Shown here: in pieces, positions 35,001 through 43,767 of the stretch
How positions within the stretch are numbered: the stretch's first letter is position 1
How the letters are laid out: every line of letters begins with the position of its first letter
Source: Nansenia antarctica
Lineage: Eukaryota; Chordata; Actinopteri; Argentiniformes; Microstomatidae
DNA length: 64,000 nt
Direction: 5' to 3'
NCBI GenBank assembly: GCA_963989245.1
Contig: OZ022339.1
Span: 62,499,773 to 62,563,772, forward strand
Position numbers and translations under genes: made by a program
The notes under the pieces: generated by a model
The model's input: only the letters and a program-made list of their open reading frames with translations
Databases searched by the model: none
Told to the model about the DNA's origin: nothing

Positions 35001-35116
35001 TGTATCAATGTGCACACACACACTTGGTCGCCATTCATCAAACTGCTTTATTGGTCACGTTGTACATTCAACATGCAGTAGCTGGTATAGCGCCCCTACA
35101 GGCCACTATCGGTACA
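35001..35116 (-). repeat. 5' LTR of the gypsy element
   Basis: 116 bp, identical to the copy at 30553-30668. Its outer edge is followed by the target duplication acccc. Confidence 0.96.
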
Positions 35117-35121
35117 ACCCC

Positions 35122-35330
35122 TGTCTGAAAGAGACTGGATCCGAGACTGGCTGGTACGGATGGAGGTTTCTCAACGAAACGGCATGTATTCAGCCTTCTG
35201 TCCGAAAGCAATTCATTCGGAAGCAAACAGGCGCGCAATACTGGGCCCAGTGCGCACATCCCTTGTCCGCTCTTTTTACGCACTGACATTTTTCACCCAA
35301 ACGTGCACTTGCCTCGTATGCAATTCTTAA
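35122..35330 (+). pseudogene. Unrecognised coding exon, 3' part
   Basis: This continues the frame of 30310-30552 across the gypsy insertion. It reads SERDWIRDWLVRMEV and then stays open for 68 codons to TAA at 35328-35330. A possible donor (gtacgg near 35152) could end the exon earlier, so the last 60 or so codons may not be coding. No family is recognised. Confidence 0.45.
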
Positions 35331-35778
35331 GTAGACATTCTTAGTTTATAAAGACATGAAGATAAAATAGCTAACGGATGTTATTGAATACTATAGCCTA
35401 TTCAATATTGGGACGTAAAGTATCTCTACAATATATAATTTTCCATTTCGCAAGTCACAGTAGGGACGGCGTTTTTAAAGCCCATTATGTCTGAATGTGT
35501 GGGCCAACAACATCATTTGTATAAGACCTTCTTTTAAAAGCAATTTTGCTAAGACTTCTTTTACTGTAGCTAAATGTGTCGCATATAGAATTTAGGAAGT
35601 GGTTACAAAGAGTTACGAAGAATCCGAATTCATCTCTTTGATACAGCATCACAATGACAGCATCACTAAACACATTCTTATAACTTCTGAAGAACTCCAT
35701 AATTTAGTTCTTCTTTGCTTGCGATCAAGACAGTCACACAGATAACCTTATATTTGGGAATATTAATTACGGACGAAA
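35331..35778. other. Intergenic or promoter-side sequence
   Basis: AT-rich sequence with no exon between the unrecognised exon and the short first exon at 35779. It could hold the promoter of the chimeric gene, but I cannot point to a defined element. Confidence 0.4.
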
Positions 35779-35805
35779 ATGGACTACGGTACCATTACTT
35801 TCCAG
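35779..35805 (+). CDS. Candidate first coding exon of the chimeric RhoGEF gene
   Basis: ATG is followed by eight codons (MDYGTITFQ) and a consensus donor CAG|gtgaga. The exon ends in phase 0. The next plausible acceptor (tttttaag at 36243) opens in phase 0 into the frame carrying the net1-derived proline/alanine linker. The matched phases and clean donor support a native first exon that supplies a start codon to the retrocopy. It lies just outside the tandem duplication (which begins at 35821), so the second copy lacks it. It is very short, and only transcript data can prove it. Confidence 0.5.
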
Positions 35806-35970
35806 GTGAGAATACGAAATTATAATTTAAATTGTAGTTTTAAAATGCAGTCTTGTATTGAAAATGTAAATCTTGGGGCATGGGGATATCATTGAAATAT
35901 AGGTGAAATTGGCTCAAATCAAAGTATACAGTTTTTCTTGTTACCAAGCAATACAAGAAACAAATACTTA

Positions 35971-36120
35971 AGCAATATCACACGAGAGGGAGTGTGTTAT
36001 ACTGAATATCAGCACGGCTGTGATTCGGTCATAGGTACTTGGCCGCAGGCCGAGTACCGAAGATGATCACAGCCGTGCTGATATTCAGTATAACAGCACG
36101 ACCTCGAGTGTGATATTGCT
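35971..36120. mobile_element. Palindromic MITE (PIF/Harbinger-like)
   Basis: A 150-bp palindrome with arms of about 70 bp (agcaatatcacac outer ends, ggtacttggcc/ggccgagtacc near the centre). The second tandem copy near 37885 lacks it, so it inserted after the duplication or was lost there. Flanks tta and ttt hint at a 3-bp target site. Confidence 0.75.
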
Positions 36121-36243
36121 TTTATACAACAGTTCTACAGCGCGATTTATTAGTTAACAGTAATAAGCGACAACAGATTATGATTTGTTTGTTTATAGGG
36201 TTTATTATTAATGGCTTTTAAAATACTTTATGTAGTTTTTAAG

Positions 36244-37750
36244 AGTTCTGAGAGCGCGGCGGCCCCCCAGAAGCCCTGTAGCAAAGCCTCGGCGGCCCCG
36301 GCCCCACCCCCAAGCAAGGCCGCGGCCCCCCCCCCCCCCCAAGCGCAGGGACAGCACGCTGTGGTCCGAGACGCTGGACGTCAGCCAGAAGGGAACCTTC
36401 TCCACCAAGGAGATCAAGAGGCAGGAGGCCATATTTGAGCTGTCTCGCGGAGAAAAGTACTTGATTGAGGATCTCCAACTCGCACGCAAGGCGTACCACC
36501 ACCCCATGCTGAAGCTGTCCATCATGTCGGAGGAGGAGCTGAGCCAGATCTTCGGGGAGCTGGACGCCTACATCCCGCTGCACGAGGACCTGCTGGCCCA
36601 GCTGGGCCGGGCCACGCGCCCTGACGGGACCGTGGGGGAGGTCGGGCAGATCGTAGTCAGCTGGCTCCCAGGGCTGAATGCGTACAGGGAGTACTGCAGT
36701 AACCAGCTTGCGGCCAAGGCTCTGCTGGACAAGAAGAAGCAGGACCACCGGGTGCAGGACTTCCTGCAGCGCTGTCTGGAGTCGCCCTTCAGCAGGAAGT
36801 TGGACCTCTGGAGCTTCCTGGACATCCCGCGCTCCCGCCTGGTCAAGTACCCGCTTCTGCTGAAGGAGATCCTCAGACACACGCCGGCCGACCACCCAGA
36901 CACCCTCCTCCTGGAGCAGGCGATCAGCATCATCCAGGGCGTGCTGTCAGACATCAACAGCAGGAAGGGGGAGTCTGAGTGCCGCTTCTACTCCGCCCAG
37001 CTGGAGTACCTGGAGGAGAGGCAGAGGCACCCCCGCATCCCACAATGCAACAGTCTGCTCTGCCACGGAGAGCTCTGGAACAAGAGCGGCACGAAGCTAC
37101 ACGTGTTCCTGTTCAACGAGGTTCTGGTGATGACGCGGCCGGTGACCAGGAACGAGCGGCAGGTGTTCCAGGTGTACCGCCAGCCCATCGCGGTCCAGGA
37201 GCTGGTCCTGGACGACCTGCAGGACGGGGACGTCAGGATGGGGGGGTCCTTCAGAGGGGCCTTCAGCAACGCAGACAAAGCCAAGAACATCTTCCGGGTG
37301 AGTTTCCAGGACCCGTCCCAGGGTCAGTCTCACACCCTCCAGGGGAACGACGTCTTCCACAAGCAGCAGTGGCTCAACTGCCTCCGCTCAGCTATCTCCG
37401 TCCTCCAGCCCGACCCCCCCTCCCCCCCGGCCTCCCCCACCGCCTCCCCCTCTGACGACCACCACCGCCGATCCTCCTCCGGCATTGTGCACATGGAGGA
37501 GGTGGACGAGAACACGCCCACCCGTGGGGACGAGACCCCAAGCACGCCGTCGCCATCACATGCTTGGGGTCTCTGGTCACAATCCGGAGCCTCAGATGTG
37601 GCAGGCCTTGACAGCATGGTGTGGGAGCCCATGTTTAAAATGGACTCAGCTACTCTTCAACCCCTGCTAGAGATAGAAGAGGAACAAGAGCAGAGCGGTT
37701 CTGTTACCAGCCTGGTCAACCCTGGTGAGGACCTCATGCCTATAATTTAA
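36244..37750 (+). pseudogene. net1: Intronless net1 (RhoGEF) retrocopy fused to host sequence
   Basis: The frame encodes the catalytic half of NET1/ARHGEF8, a guanine-nucleotide exchange factor for RhoA. A linker (KRRDSTLWSETLDV) leads into a DH domain (about 36400-37000; IEDLQLARKAYHHPMLKLSI, CSNQLAAKALLDKKKQD, DIPRSRLVKYPLLLKEIL). A PH domain follows (about 37050-37390; HGELWNKSGTKLHVFLFN, VYRQPIAVQELVLDDLQDGD, HKQQWLNC). NET1 residues such as SEEEL, PDGTV and a VDEN tail fit better than ARHGEF3. No introns interrupt about 1.3 kb, whereas the parent gene is multi-exon, so it is a processed copy. The N-terminal nuclear-localisation part and 3' UTR are absent. The tail runs in frame into host exon sequence (GLDSMVWEPMFKMDSATLQ) and stops in duplicated intron sequence. 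A 15-C run at 36326-36340 shifts frame between linker and DH. Whether it is functional is open. Confidence 0.85.
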
Positions 37751-38033
37751 ATTGTAGTTTTAAAATGCAGTCTTGTATTGAAAATGTAAACCTTGGTGCA
37801 TGGGGATATCATTGAAATATAGGTGAAATTGGCTCAAATCACATATGTTTTTCTTGTTTCCAAGCAATTCAAGAAACAAATACTGTTATATATCTAATTC
37901 ATTGGTGTAGGGTTTATTATTAATGGCTTTTAAAATACTTTATGTCGTTTTTAAGAGTTCTGAGAGGGGGAAAGGATATGTTTGTTGTCAAATATTGTTG
38001 TCTTCAGAGACAAAAATCTGTTGTGATCCTCAG

Positions 38034-38443
38034 CCTCCATTCTGGCCACCAGCCTCCAATCCGGAGCCTCAGATGTGGCAGGCCTTGACAGCATGGTGTG
38101 GGAGCCCATGTTTAAAATGGACTCAGCTACTCTTCAACTCCTGCTGGAGGAACACGAGCAGAGAGGTTCTGTTACCAGCCTGGTCCACCCTGGTGAGGAC
38201 CTCAAGCCTTCTGCAGTGGTTGACGCCAGCCTGCTTCTGTCTGGTGAGGAGGCCATGCCTTCTGTAGCCAGCCTGCTTCTGTCTGGTGAGGAGGTCAAGC
38301 CTTCTGTAGCCAGCCTGCTTCTGTCTGGTGAGGAGGTCATGCCTTCTGAAGCCAGCCTTCTTCAGCCTGGCCCAGACCTGAAGCCAGCAGTGACTGACAC
38401 CAGCCTGGTCAACTCAAACCAGGACCTCAAGCCTGACAAACCT
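38034..38443 (+). CDS. RacGAP1-like gene, repeat-rich exon
   Basis: The acceptor (gttgtgatcctcag) and donor (CCT|gtaagc) enclose 410 bp with one open frame ending in phase 0. The product reads SGASDVAGLDSMVWEPMFKM, then degenerate repeats. Three to four 14-residue units follow (ASLLLSGEEVKPSV type, 42-bp DNA period at about 38220-38350). Repeats of Ser, Leu, Glu and Pro suggest a disordered linker. The first 170 bp match the tail of the net1 chimera, because the exon was duplicated. I do not recognise a domain; the link to RhoGAP comes from the phase-matched exons downstream. Confidence 0.65.
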
Positions 38444-38611
38444 GTAAGCAGTGCTCCTACTGTCCCTCTCTGATACACTGTTGTACTGTTATTCTCATTT
38501 TAGATCTGTATTATCTTTATTAATACATTATTCATTTATTTTACAACCAGTAACTGGAATGTCCAATTCATATCTGTTCTGTAAAGGTTTTTTCTGCATT
38601 GTCTTTCTAAG

Positions 38612-38755
38612 GTCATGGCCACCCTAAAGCCTACAATGATAGACACTAGCCTTCTCCAGGTCAAGTCTACTAAGGTGAAAGGGAAGAAGAAAGGATGTGG
38701 ATGGTTCTGTGGCCTTTGGAGAGCCATTAGAAGGGGTCGAGGAAAAGACAAACCT
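38612..38755 (+). CDS. RacGAP1-like gene, basic exon
   Basis: 144 bp (48 codons), phase 0 at both ends, with acceptor gtctttctaag and donor gtaagc. It begins VMATLKPTMIDTSLLQ, echoing the repeats of the exon before. It ends in a strongly basic Cys/Trp segment (KGKKKGCGWFCGLWRAIRRG). The basic cluster could bind membrane lipid or nucleic acid, but it is not a C1 finger and I assign no function. Both this and the previous exon end in DKP before gtaagc, so they may be duplicated from one another. Confidence 0.65.
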
Positions 38756-39355
38756 GTAAGCAGTTTTTTGTTTTGTTCATGTTGTTTGTTATTATCCTGT
38801 AACACTGTTATACAGACTGTTATTGTCTGTTACACTGTTGTACTGTTTAATATCATCATCTTGTTTTGTCATGTAGTGATGACAGAACTTTTTGTAAACA
38901 ATGTCATTTGTCAAATTAAAAGACAGCAAAGACAGCTTCTCCTCAGAAGAGAGTATTAGAAAAACAGATGGCGAGCACAACATAGTGAGTGTCTAAAGAA
39001 ATGTCAACTGCTGCAATTTGGCAGCATTTTGGGTTCCGACTGAATGACAAGGGAGAGCCAGCAAATCTTGACACGGCTGTGTGCAAGTTTTGTGATTTGA
39101 TCACAAATCAATCCATGTGATTTTTAATCCCGCGGTAATACTCTATACCGCAGTTAAACTTGGGGAAGGTTTAACGGTGTCAAAAATGTGATACCGTCCA
39201 ACCCTAGTCAAGGCATCCATTACTTCAACTGATCAGAGCTCCATATTTCCCTCACCTTCAGCCTTTGTTTTTACCTGGGTATAGTTGTATGTCTTGCTCT
39301 ATTACTGTGGTGTCCAAGATCTTAGACAAACTATGTATGTTTCTCCCATGTGTAG

Positions 39356-39451
39356 GCCACCCTGGCAGACTATGCTCCAACCGTCTCTCCCATGATCCCG
39401 GCATTAGTGTTCGACTGTGTCAAGGAGATTGAACACAGGGGGATGCACGAG
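39356..39451 (+). CDS. RacGAP1-like gene, start of the RhoGAP domain
   Basis: 96 bp, phase 0 at both ends, with acceptor catgtgtag and donor gtcagt. The 32 residues (ADYAPTVSPMIPALVFDCVK, then EIEHRGMHE) are the first helix of a RhoGAP domain and resemble RACGAP1/MgcRacGAP most closely. RhoGAP domains speed GTP hydrolysis by Rho-family GTPases. The catalytic arginine lies in the next part of the domain (the GLYR segment), which is not in this exon. Its exon is interrupted by an LTR at 39716, so the domain cannot be completed from this window. Confidence 0.8.
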
Positions 39452-39710
39452 GTCAGTCGTCATTTTAACCAGTCATCAAATGGTTAATAGGAACATAGAT
39501 GGGCTTTACAAATGTCAGCACATTTGACATATTTGACTAACATTGTCAATGCATCGTTGTTGCATAGATATTATAGCTCTTTTCCCCTTACTGTCATCTG
39601 GCATTCCCTTTCATACAGAATCAACTTTATTTCAATGTGTATCAGTGTATTCAGTGTATTCACTAAATCACACTCTTCTTTTTTTTTCTCTTTCATCCCC
39701 TCGTCCCCAG

Positions 39711-39715
39711 ACGGG
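39711..39715 (+). pseudogene. Truncated next RhoGAP exon
   Basis: A strong acceptor (long pyrimidine tract, tcgtccccag) is followed by only acggg, reading Thr-Gly, the expected start of the TGLYR motif. The LTR then begins. The rest of the exon is not found downstream. Confidence 0.55.
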
Positions 39716-40954
39716 TGTAACGGGGCAGGGGCAGCCCTAAAGCTTTCCAACACCCCTGCCTTCTAAGAGGATACTGTTGAGGAGCCAACCAAGGTTACCC
39801 AGACAACACCCAGAGACCAGGAACAGTCCACAATGAATCTTTATTAAAAGGAATTACAAAAGCTAATTAAAAATAGAGTCTTTAAAAACAACAGAGTCCA
39901 ATGGGATGGGGTAATCCGATGGAGTCTCGACTCGGGCCCCCCCCAGGGTTAACTCCCGTCCGTATCCCGTCGGTCAAGGACCCTAAGGTCCGGCACGTCT
40001 CTATCCCGGCGTGGCGCCAATGGTCTCGCTGAGGACAGGAGGGAGAGGGACTCAACAGGTGGTATATAGACGACAGTCACTCTCACGGTGCGCCCCTCCA
40101 CTAACTCCCAGCTACGCTAGACCATAGGGTTAGCCCTCGATCTCCAAAATAATACAACTCAAAACTTCAAAACAATACTTAAAACTAAATGATCAAAGAA
40201 AACCACACAACTGTCGAGAAGACAGAAATAATAAACCACACAAATAAGGAGCTTGCCACTAGCTCGTCATAAACAACACTACTCAAAAGAATAGACACAC
40301 CAAGCAAAAGCAAAATAAAGTTCACAAGAAACACTGGAGAGGCTAACCCTAGAACACTATGGGCCGGTTTCATAGACCAGGCTTAAGCCTAATCCTAGAC
40401 TAAAAAGCATCTTCAATGGAGATTTTACATTGAAATTGTGATTCAGTCCAGGACTAGGCTTAAGCCTTGTCTGTGAAACCAGCTCTATGTCTGTATAGGA
40501 GGCGAGCTAATAGTCCGGACGTTCCCGTCAACAACAGCGGGACTACAGTGGCCCACAGGCCGCGACAGATGATAAGGTAAGGCGTAAAGTCCACTTAACT
40601 CTGGGAAGGGTGCTTTGTGCCACACCCTCCCTTATCCCCAGTCAGGCGTTCTCTCGATTCCACGCGGGTCCCTCTGGTATCCAGCAGGGGTTCGTCTAGT
40701 GGTCGTCTTATCGGCACTCGGTGTCTCTGTACTCCCGTCTGGCCACTCGTTCTCGAACTGCGCTCCCCTCCTCTGCTTGCTGGCACCTTAAATAGAGAAA
40801 AGGGGAAGAGTGCCACTCCCAGTCCCCAATTACCATCAACCAGCACCAGGTGTGCACAGGAGGGGCAGTGACCACAACACCAACGGTGCGCCCGACCGAA
40901 GGGAAACAAAACACAGACGAAAAAGGTTCCGCATGCAAATGTCACCCCGTGACA
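39716..40954 (-). mobile_element. 3' LTR of a disrupted Ty3/gypsy element
   Basis: On the minus strand the block starts TGTCACGGGG and ends CCCCGTTACA, giving a TG...CA LTR of 1,239 bp. A polypurine tract (agtggggggga) adjoins its inner edge at 40955. A CTATTTAAGG TATA-like box lies near 40790. A 125-bp MITE is nested in it. The matching 5' LTR is not seen on the right. Confidence 0.85.
40361..40485. mobile_element. MITE nested in the gypsy LTR
   Basis: Inverted termini of about 40 bp (ggtttcatagaccaggctta and its partner) enclose 125 bp. The 3-bp tat flanks both sides (40358-40360 and 40486-40488), which fits a PIF/Harbinger-type miniature element. Confidence 0.85.
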
Positions 40955-41342
40955 CTCCCCCCCACTGAAAGGTTCTAGTCCCGAGAACCCCGTGTATACA
41001 TTACTGTCTATATTTCTCGGGGGGCTTCCCGAGGTTCGATCGCTGGGAGCGCCTGGGTGCTGGTTCAGCAACCCCCTGTCCTCCCAACTGCACTCCTGGG
41101 CCCATCCCATACATAAAAACCCAATCAGGGATGGCAGCGGCTTGGGAGGGACTTTGGGGGATTGTCTCATTCTGGGCAGTCGTAGGCTGGTAGTTGGCAC
41201 AGGGGCGAAGTTGGTTGCGATGCAGGACTCGTTCTGGACGGCCCTTGCCCTCTGGTCGTACCTTGTACACAGGGAGGTTAGGTTGAGACTGCCCTACCAC
41301 TACGTATGGCTGGCCTTCCCAACGATAGGCTGGCCTTCCCAA
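40955..41342 (-). pseudogene. Gypsy pol C-terminal tail
   Basis: The minus-strand frame (WEGQPYVVVGQSQPNLPVYK onward) is the end of a gypsy integrase and its basic/proline-rich tail, stopping near 41001. It was contiguous with 43152-43767 before a LINE inserted between them. Confidence 0.8.
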
Positions 41343-41345
41343 CGA
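41308..41345. repeat. 18-bp direct repeat at the LINE 5' junction
   Basis: ggctggccttcccaacga occurs at 41308-41325 and 41328-41345. The first copy is gypsy sequence; the second lies at the start of the LINE. It looks like filler DNA made during insertion. Confidence 0.85.
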
Positions 41346-43150
41346 AAAGCAAACGAGCTGAATGACTTCTACCTGAGGGTTGACACACGGAACTCTCAGG
41401 AGTGTGACCGTGTGTTGCAGACCCTACCAGAGACTGATGCCAACTGCTGGTTGGAGGTAAATCCTACCAGCATTCAACGTCTCTTTAGCAGGGTGTCTAC
41501 CAACCGGTCCACAGGTCCAGACGGTCTATCAGCTTCTCTTCTCAAAAACTGTGCAGAAGAACTAACAACAGCATGGTGTCCGCTATTTGAAAAGTCCCTG
41601 AATACAGAGGTTCCAGCTCTATGGAGGAAGTCAATTATAATCCCTGTGCCGAAAAAACCTCGTGCCATGGAGAATAATGACTTCCGCCCCATAGCTCTAA
41701 CTTCCATTGTGATGAAATGTTTTGAACGATATGTACTGTCTCTGCTTAGAAAACACATTGACCCACTGCTAGATGTTTTTCAATTTGCCTATAAACAGAA
41801 CCGTAGCACGGAGGATGCTATTCTCTATATCACACATTCTGTATCCAAGCACCTCGAGAACAAAAAGGCCTATGCCCGAATTATGTTTGTTGACTTTAGT
41901 TCCGCCTTTAATACGGTACAACCCCACGTGCTCTTAGGAAAGCTCAAAGACATGGGTGTCAATAGTACTTTAATCAAATGGATCCATTCCTTCATGTTAG
42001 AAAGAGAACAGCAAGTGAAAGTCAATGGAACACTGTCAGTGACTAAACACTGCAGTACAGGTGTCCCCCAAGGTTGCGTTCTGTCTCCCTATCTTTTCTC
42101 AGTATACACCAACGACTGTAAAAGTAACCACCCAAGCAACCATATTATAAAATATGCTGACGACACTGCAATTCTAAGTCTCCTTGATAAAGATACAGAC
42201 CCCTCGGTGCTCCATGATGAGATTAATATATTCACTAAATGGTGCGACAGCAACCATCTCATCTTAAACCCCACCAAAACTCAGGAGGTTGTGTTAGACC
42301 CAAGGCAGGTAACTGACCATGAGCCTGTGGTCGTTAAAGACCAAACAATCATCCAGGTGCCCTCTTATAAGTACTTAGGTATTCAATTAGACAACCATCT
42401 CTGCTGGAATACACACTTAGACAGCTTATGTAACAAACTACAGCAGAGGCTTTATCACCTGAGGCGACTCAGACTTTATGGGGTGAGAAAGCAGATCATG
42501 AGAATTTTCTATCAGTCCATTGTTGAAAGTGTAATCAGATATGGAATAATTGTGTGGTTTGGCAACTTAACTGTACAACAAAAAAACAGACTAGTCAGCA
42601 TTCACAAAACAGCCATGAAAATTGTAGGTGAAAGAGACTATGTGATCCTAAATAAACTATATGAAAAAGCTGTCCTGGACAAGGCTAACAAGATAATCGC
42701 AGACCCCCAACATCCGCTCTCCACAGAATACGAAGTTCTCCCCCTAGGTAGAAGGCTTCGCATGCCAAGATGTAACTATAAGCTCTTAAAACTATCATTT
42801 GTCCCATTCTCCATTAAACTAATCAAATCTCTCAAGCAGAAACGATGATTAGGACATGATCACCAGCACCTGCACTTTATCTTAGACACCACTTGAAGGG
42901 CCATGTGCAATATTCGAAAACACCACTTGAAGGGTTATGTGCAATATATATTTATACCAAATGATGCCATGTCCAGGTGGAAACTGCTGCCAATGTCACT
43001 CAATGTTTGTTGCTGTCCTGTTGTTTACTTTGTCTACTGTATGTTGTATGTATCGTCACTGTTGCACTTGAAGCATGAAAGTACCATGCCCAAGACAAAT
43101 TTCCCCTCGGGGACAATAAAGTACAATCAATCAATCAATCAATCAATCGA
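41346..43150 (+). mobile_element. L2/Rex1-like LINE, 5'-truncated, nested in gypsy
   Basis: A frame open from the left junction to 42848 encodes a reverse transcriptase. It has PVPKKP, NDFRPIALTS, FVDFSSAFNT, TGVPQGCVLSP, the catalytic YADDTA box and YLGIQLD, plus a C-terminal thumb. The endonuclease is missing. The 3' end is ggggacaataaagtacaatc followed by an (AATC)n tail at about 43127-43150, typical of Rex1/L2 LINEs. The first 110 or so codons of the open frame (from 40992) are antisense gypsy sequence, not LINE protein. The intact reverse transcriptase frame suggests a fairly recent, dead-on-arrival copy. Confidence 0.9.
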
Positions 43151-43151
43151 T

Positions 43152-43767
43152 CACTCAACTTTCCCTTGCCCTGTCGACAATGATCCAGCACCAATACTCG
43201 TTCGCCTGGCAGTAAAGGGGCCTCTTTTGCGGTCCTATCGTATAGTCGCTTGTTTTTGTCTGCTGCCTTGCGCAAGTTATCTGAAGTCTTTTGGTATGCG
43301 TAGGCTAAGTGTTCATGGTGTCTTGCTACCCACTCGGTCGTGCTCGTCGGTTCCTCCCCCTCGGGTGTTCCCATGACCATGTCTATGGGTAACCGTGTGT
43401 GTCGGCCGAACATCAGGTAGGTGGGGGCATAACCTGTGGAGCTATGAACACTGTTGTTATAGGCATGAATGAGGCTTGGCAAATGTTCAACCCATCGGTT
43501 CTTCTGTTCTACCTCCAAGGTCCCGAGCAGATTTAGCACAGTCTGATTCAGTCTCTCACAGCCTCCATTCCCCTGAGGGTGATATGGCGTTGTGTGGCTT
43601 TTACGGCACCCATAAGTTTGACACAGTTCTAGAATGAGTCTCGATTCAAAATTGGGCCCTTGATCTGAGTGGAAGGTTTCAGGGCAGCCGAAAGGTTGGA
43701 TCACATGGGTCCACAATGCTCGGGCTGTGGTTACAGCGGTCTGATCTAAGGTAGGAACTGCCCATGC
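43152..43767 (-). pseudogene. Gypsy integrase fragment
   Basis: The minus strand carries the integrase core of a Ty3/gypsy pol: HSDQGPNFES (second Asp), YHPQGNGGCERLNQT (third catalytic Glu), YNNSVHSSTGYAP and a GKGKLSDR end. The frame stops making sense at about 43767, where an unrelated repeat begins. Reverse transcriptase, protease and gag are therefore absent. Confidence 0.85.

Larger units (their letters stand above)
30553..35116 (-). mobile_element. Complete Ty3/gypsy LTR retrotransposon (mag-like)
   Basis: Two 116-bp LTRs (30553-30668 and 35001-35116), each TG...CA, are identical base for base. The 5-bp target duplication acccc flanks them at 30548-30552 and 35117-35121. A primer-binding site lies directly inside the 5' LTR (34983-35000) and a polypurine tract next to the 3' LTR (30669-30684). 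One gag-pol frame fills the interior. Identical LTRs mean a very recent insertion. I see no envelope gene. Confidence 0.97.
35821..38208 (+). repeat. Head-to-tail tandem duplication
   Basis: Copy A is 35821-37740 and copy B 37741-38208; they abut exactly. Both start tataatttaaattgtagttt and end at ggtgaggacctca(t/a)gcc. Copy A has the palindromic MITE plus extra sequence, and 1,325 bp of net1 sequence (36255-37579) where B has 90 bp (37967-38056). Shared parts differ at few positions. Confidence 0.92.

Noticed and set aside
36244..37577. Assignment of the RhoGEF to arhgef3
   Set aside because: ARHGEF3 is the nearest paralogue, but segments such as SEEEL, PDGTV, VQELVLDDLQDGD and the VDEN tail agree better with NET1. 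Alignment would settle it.
36239..37632. Long minus-strand open frames opposite the net1 retrocopy
   Set aside because: They are GC-rich antisense shadows with no recognisable domains, whereas the plus strand carries a clear DH-PH domain.
40992..41345. N-terminal 110 or so codons of the plus-strand frame leading into the LINE reverse transcriptase
   Set aside because: This part is antisense gypsy pol tail; the LINE begins only at the junction near 41346.
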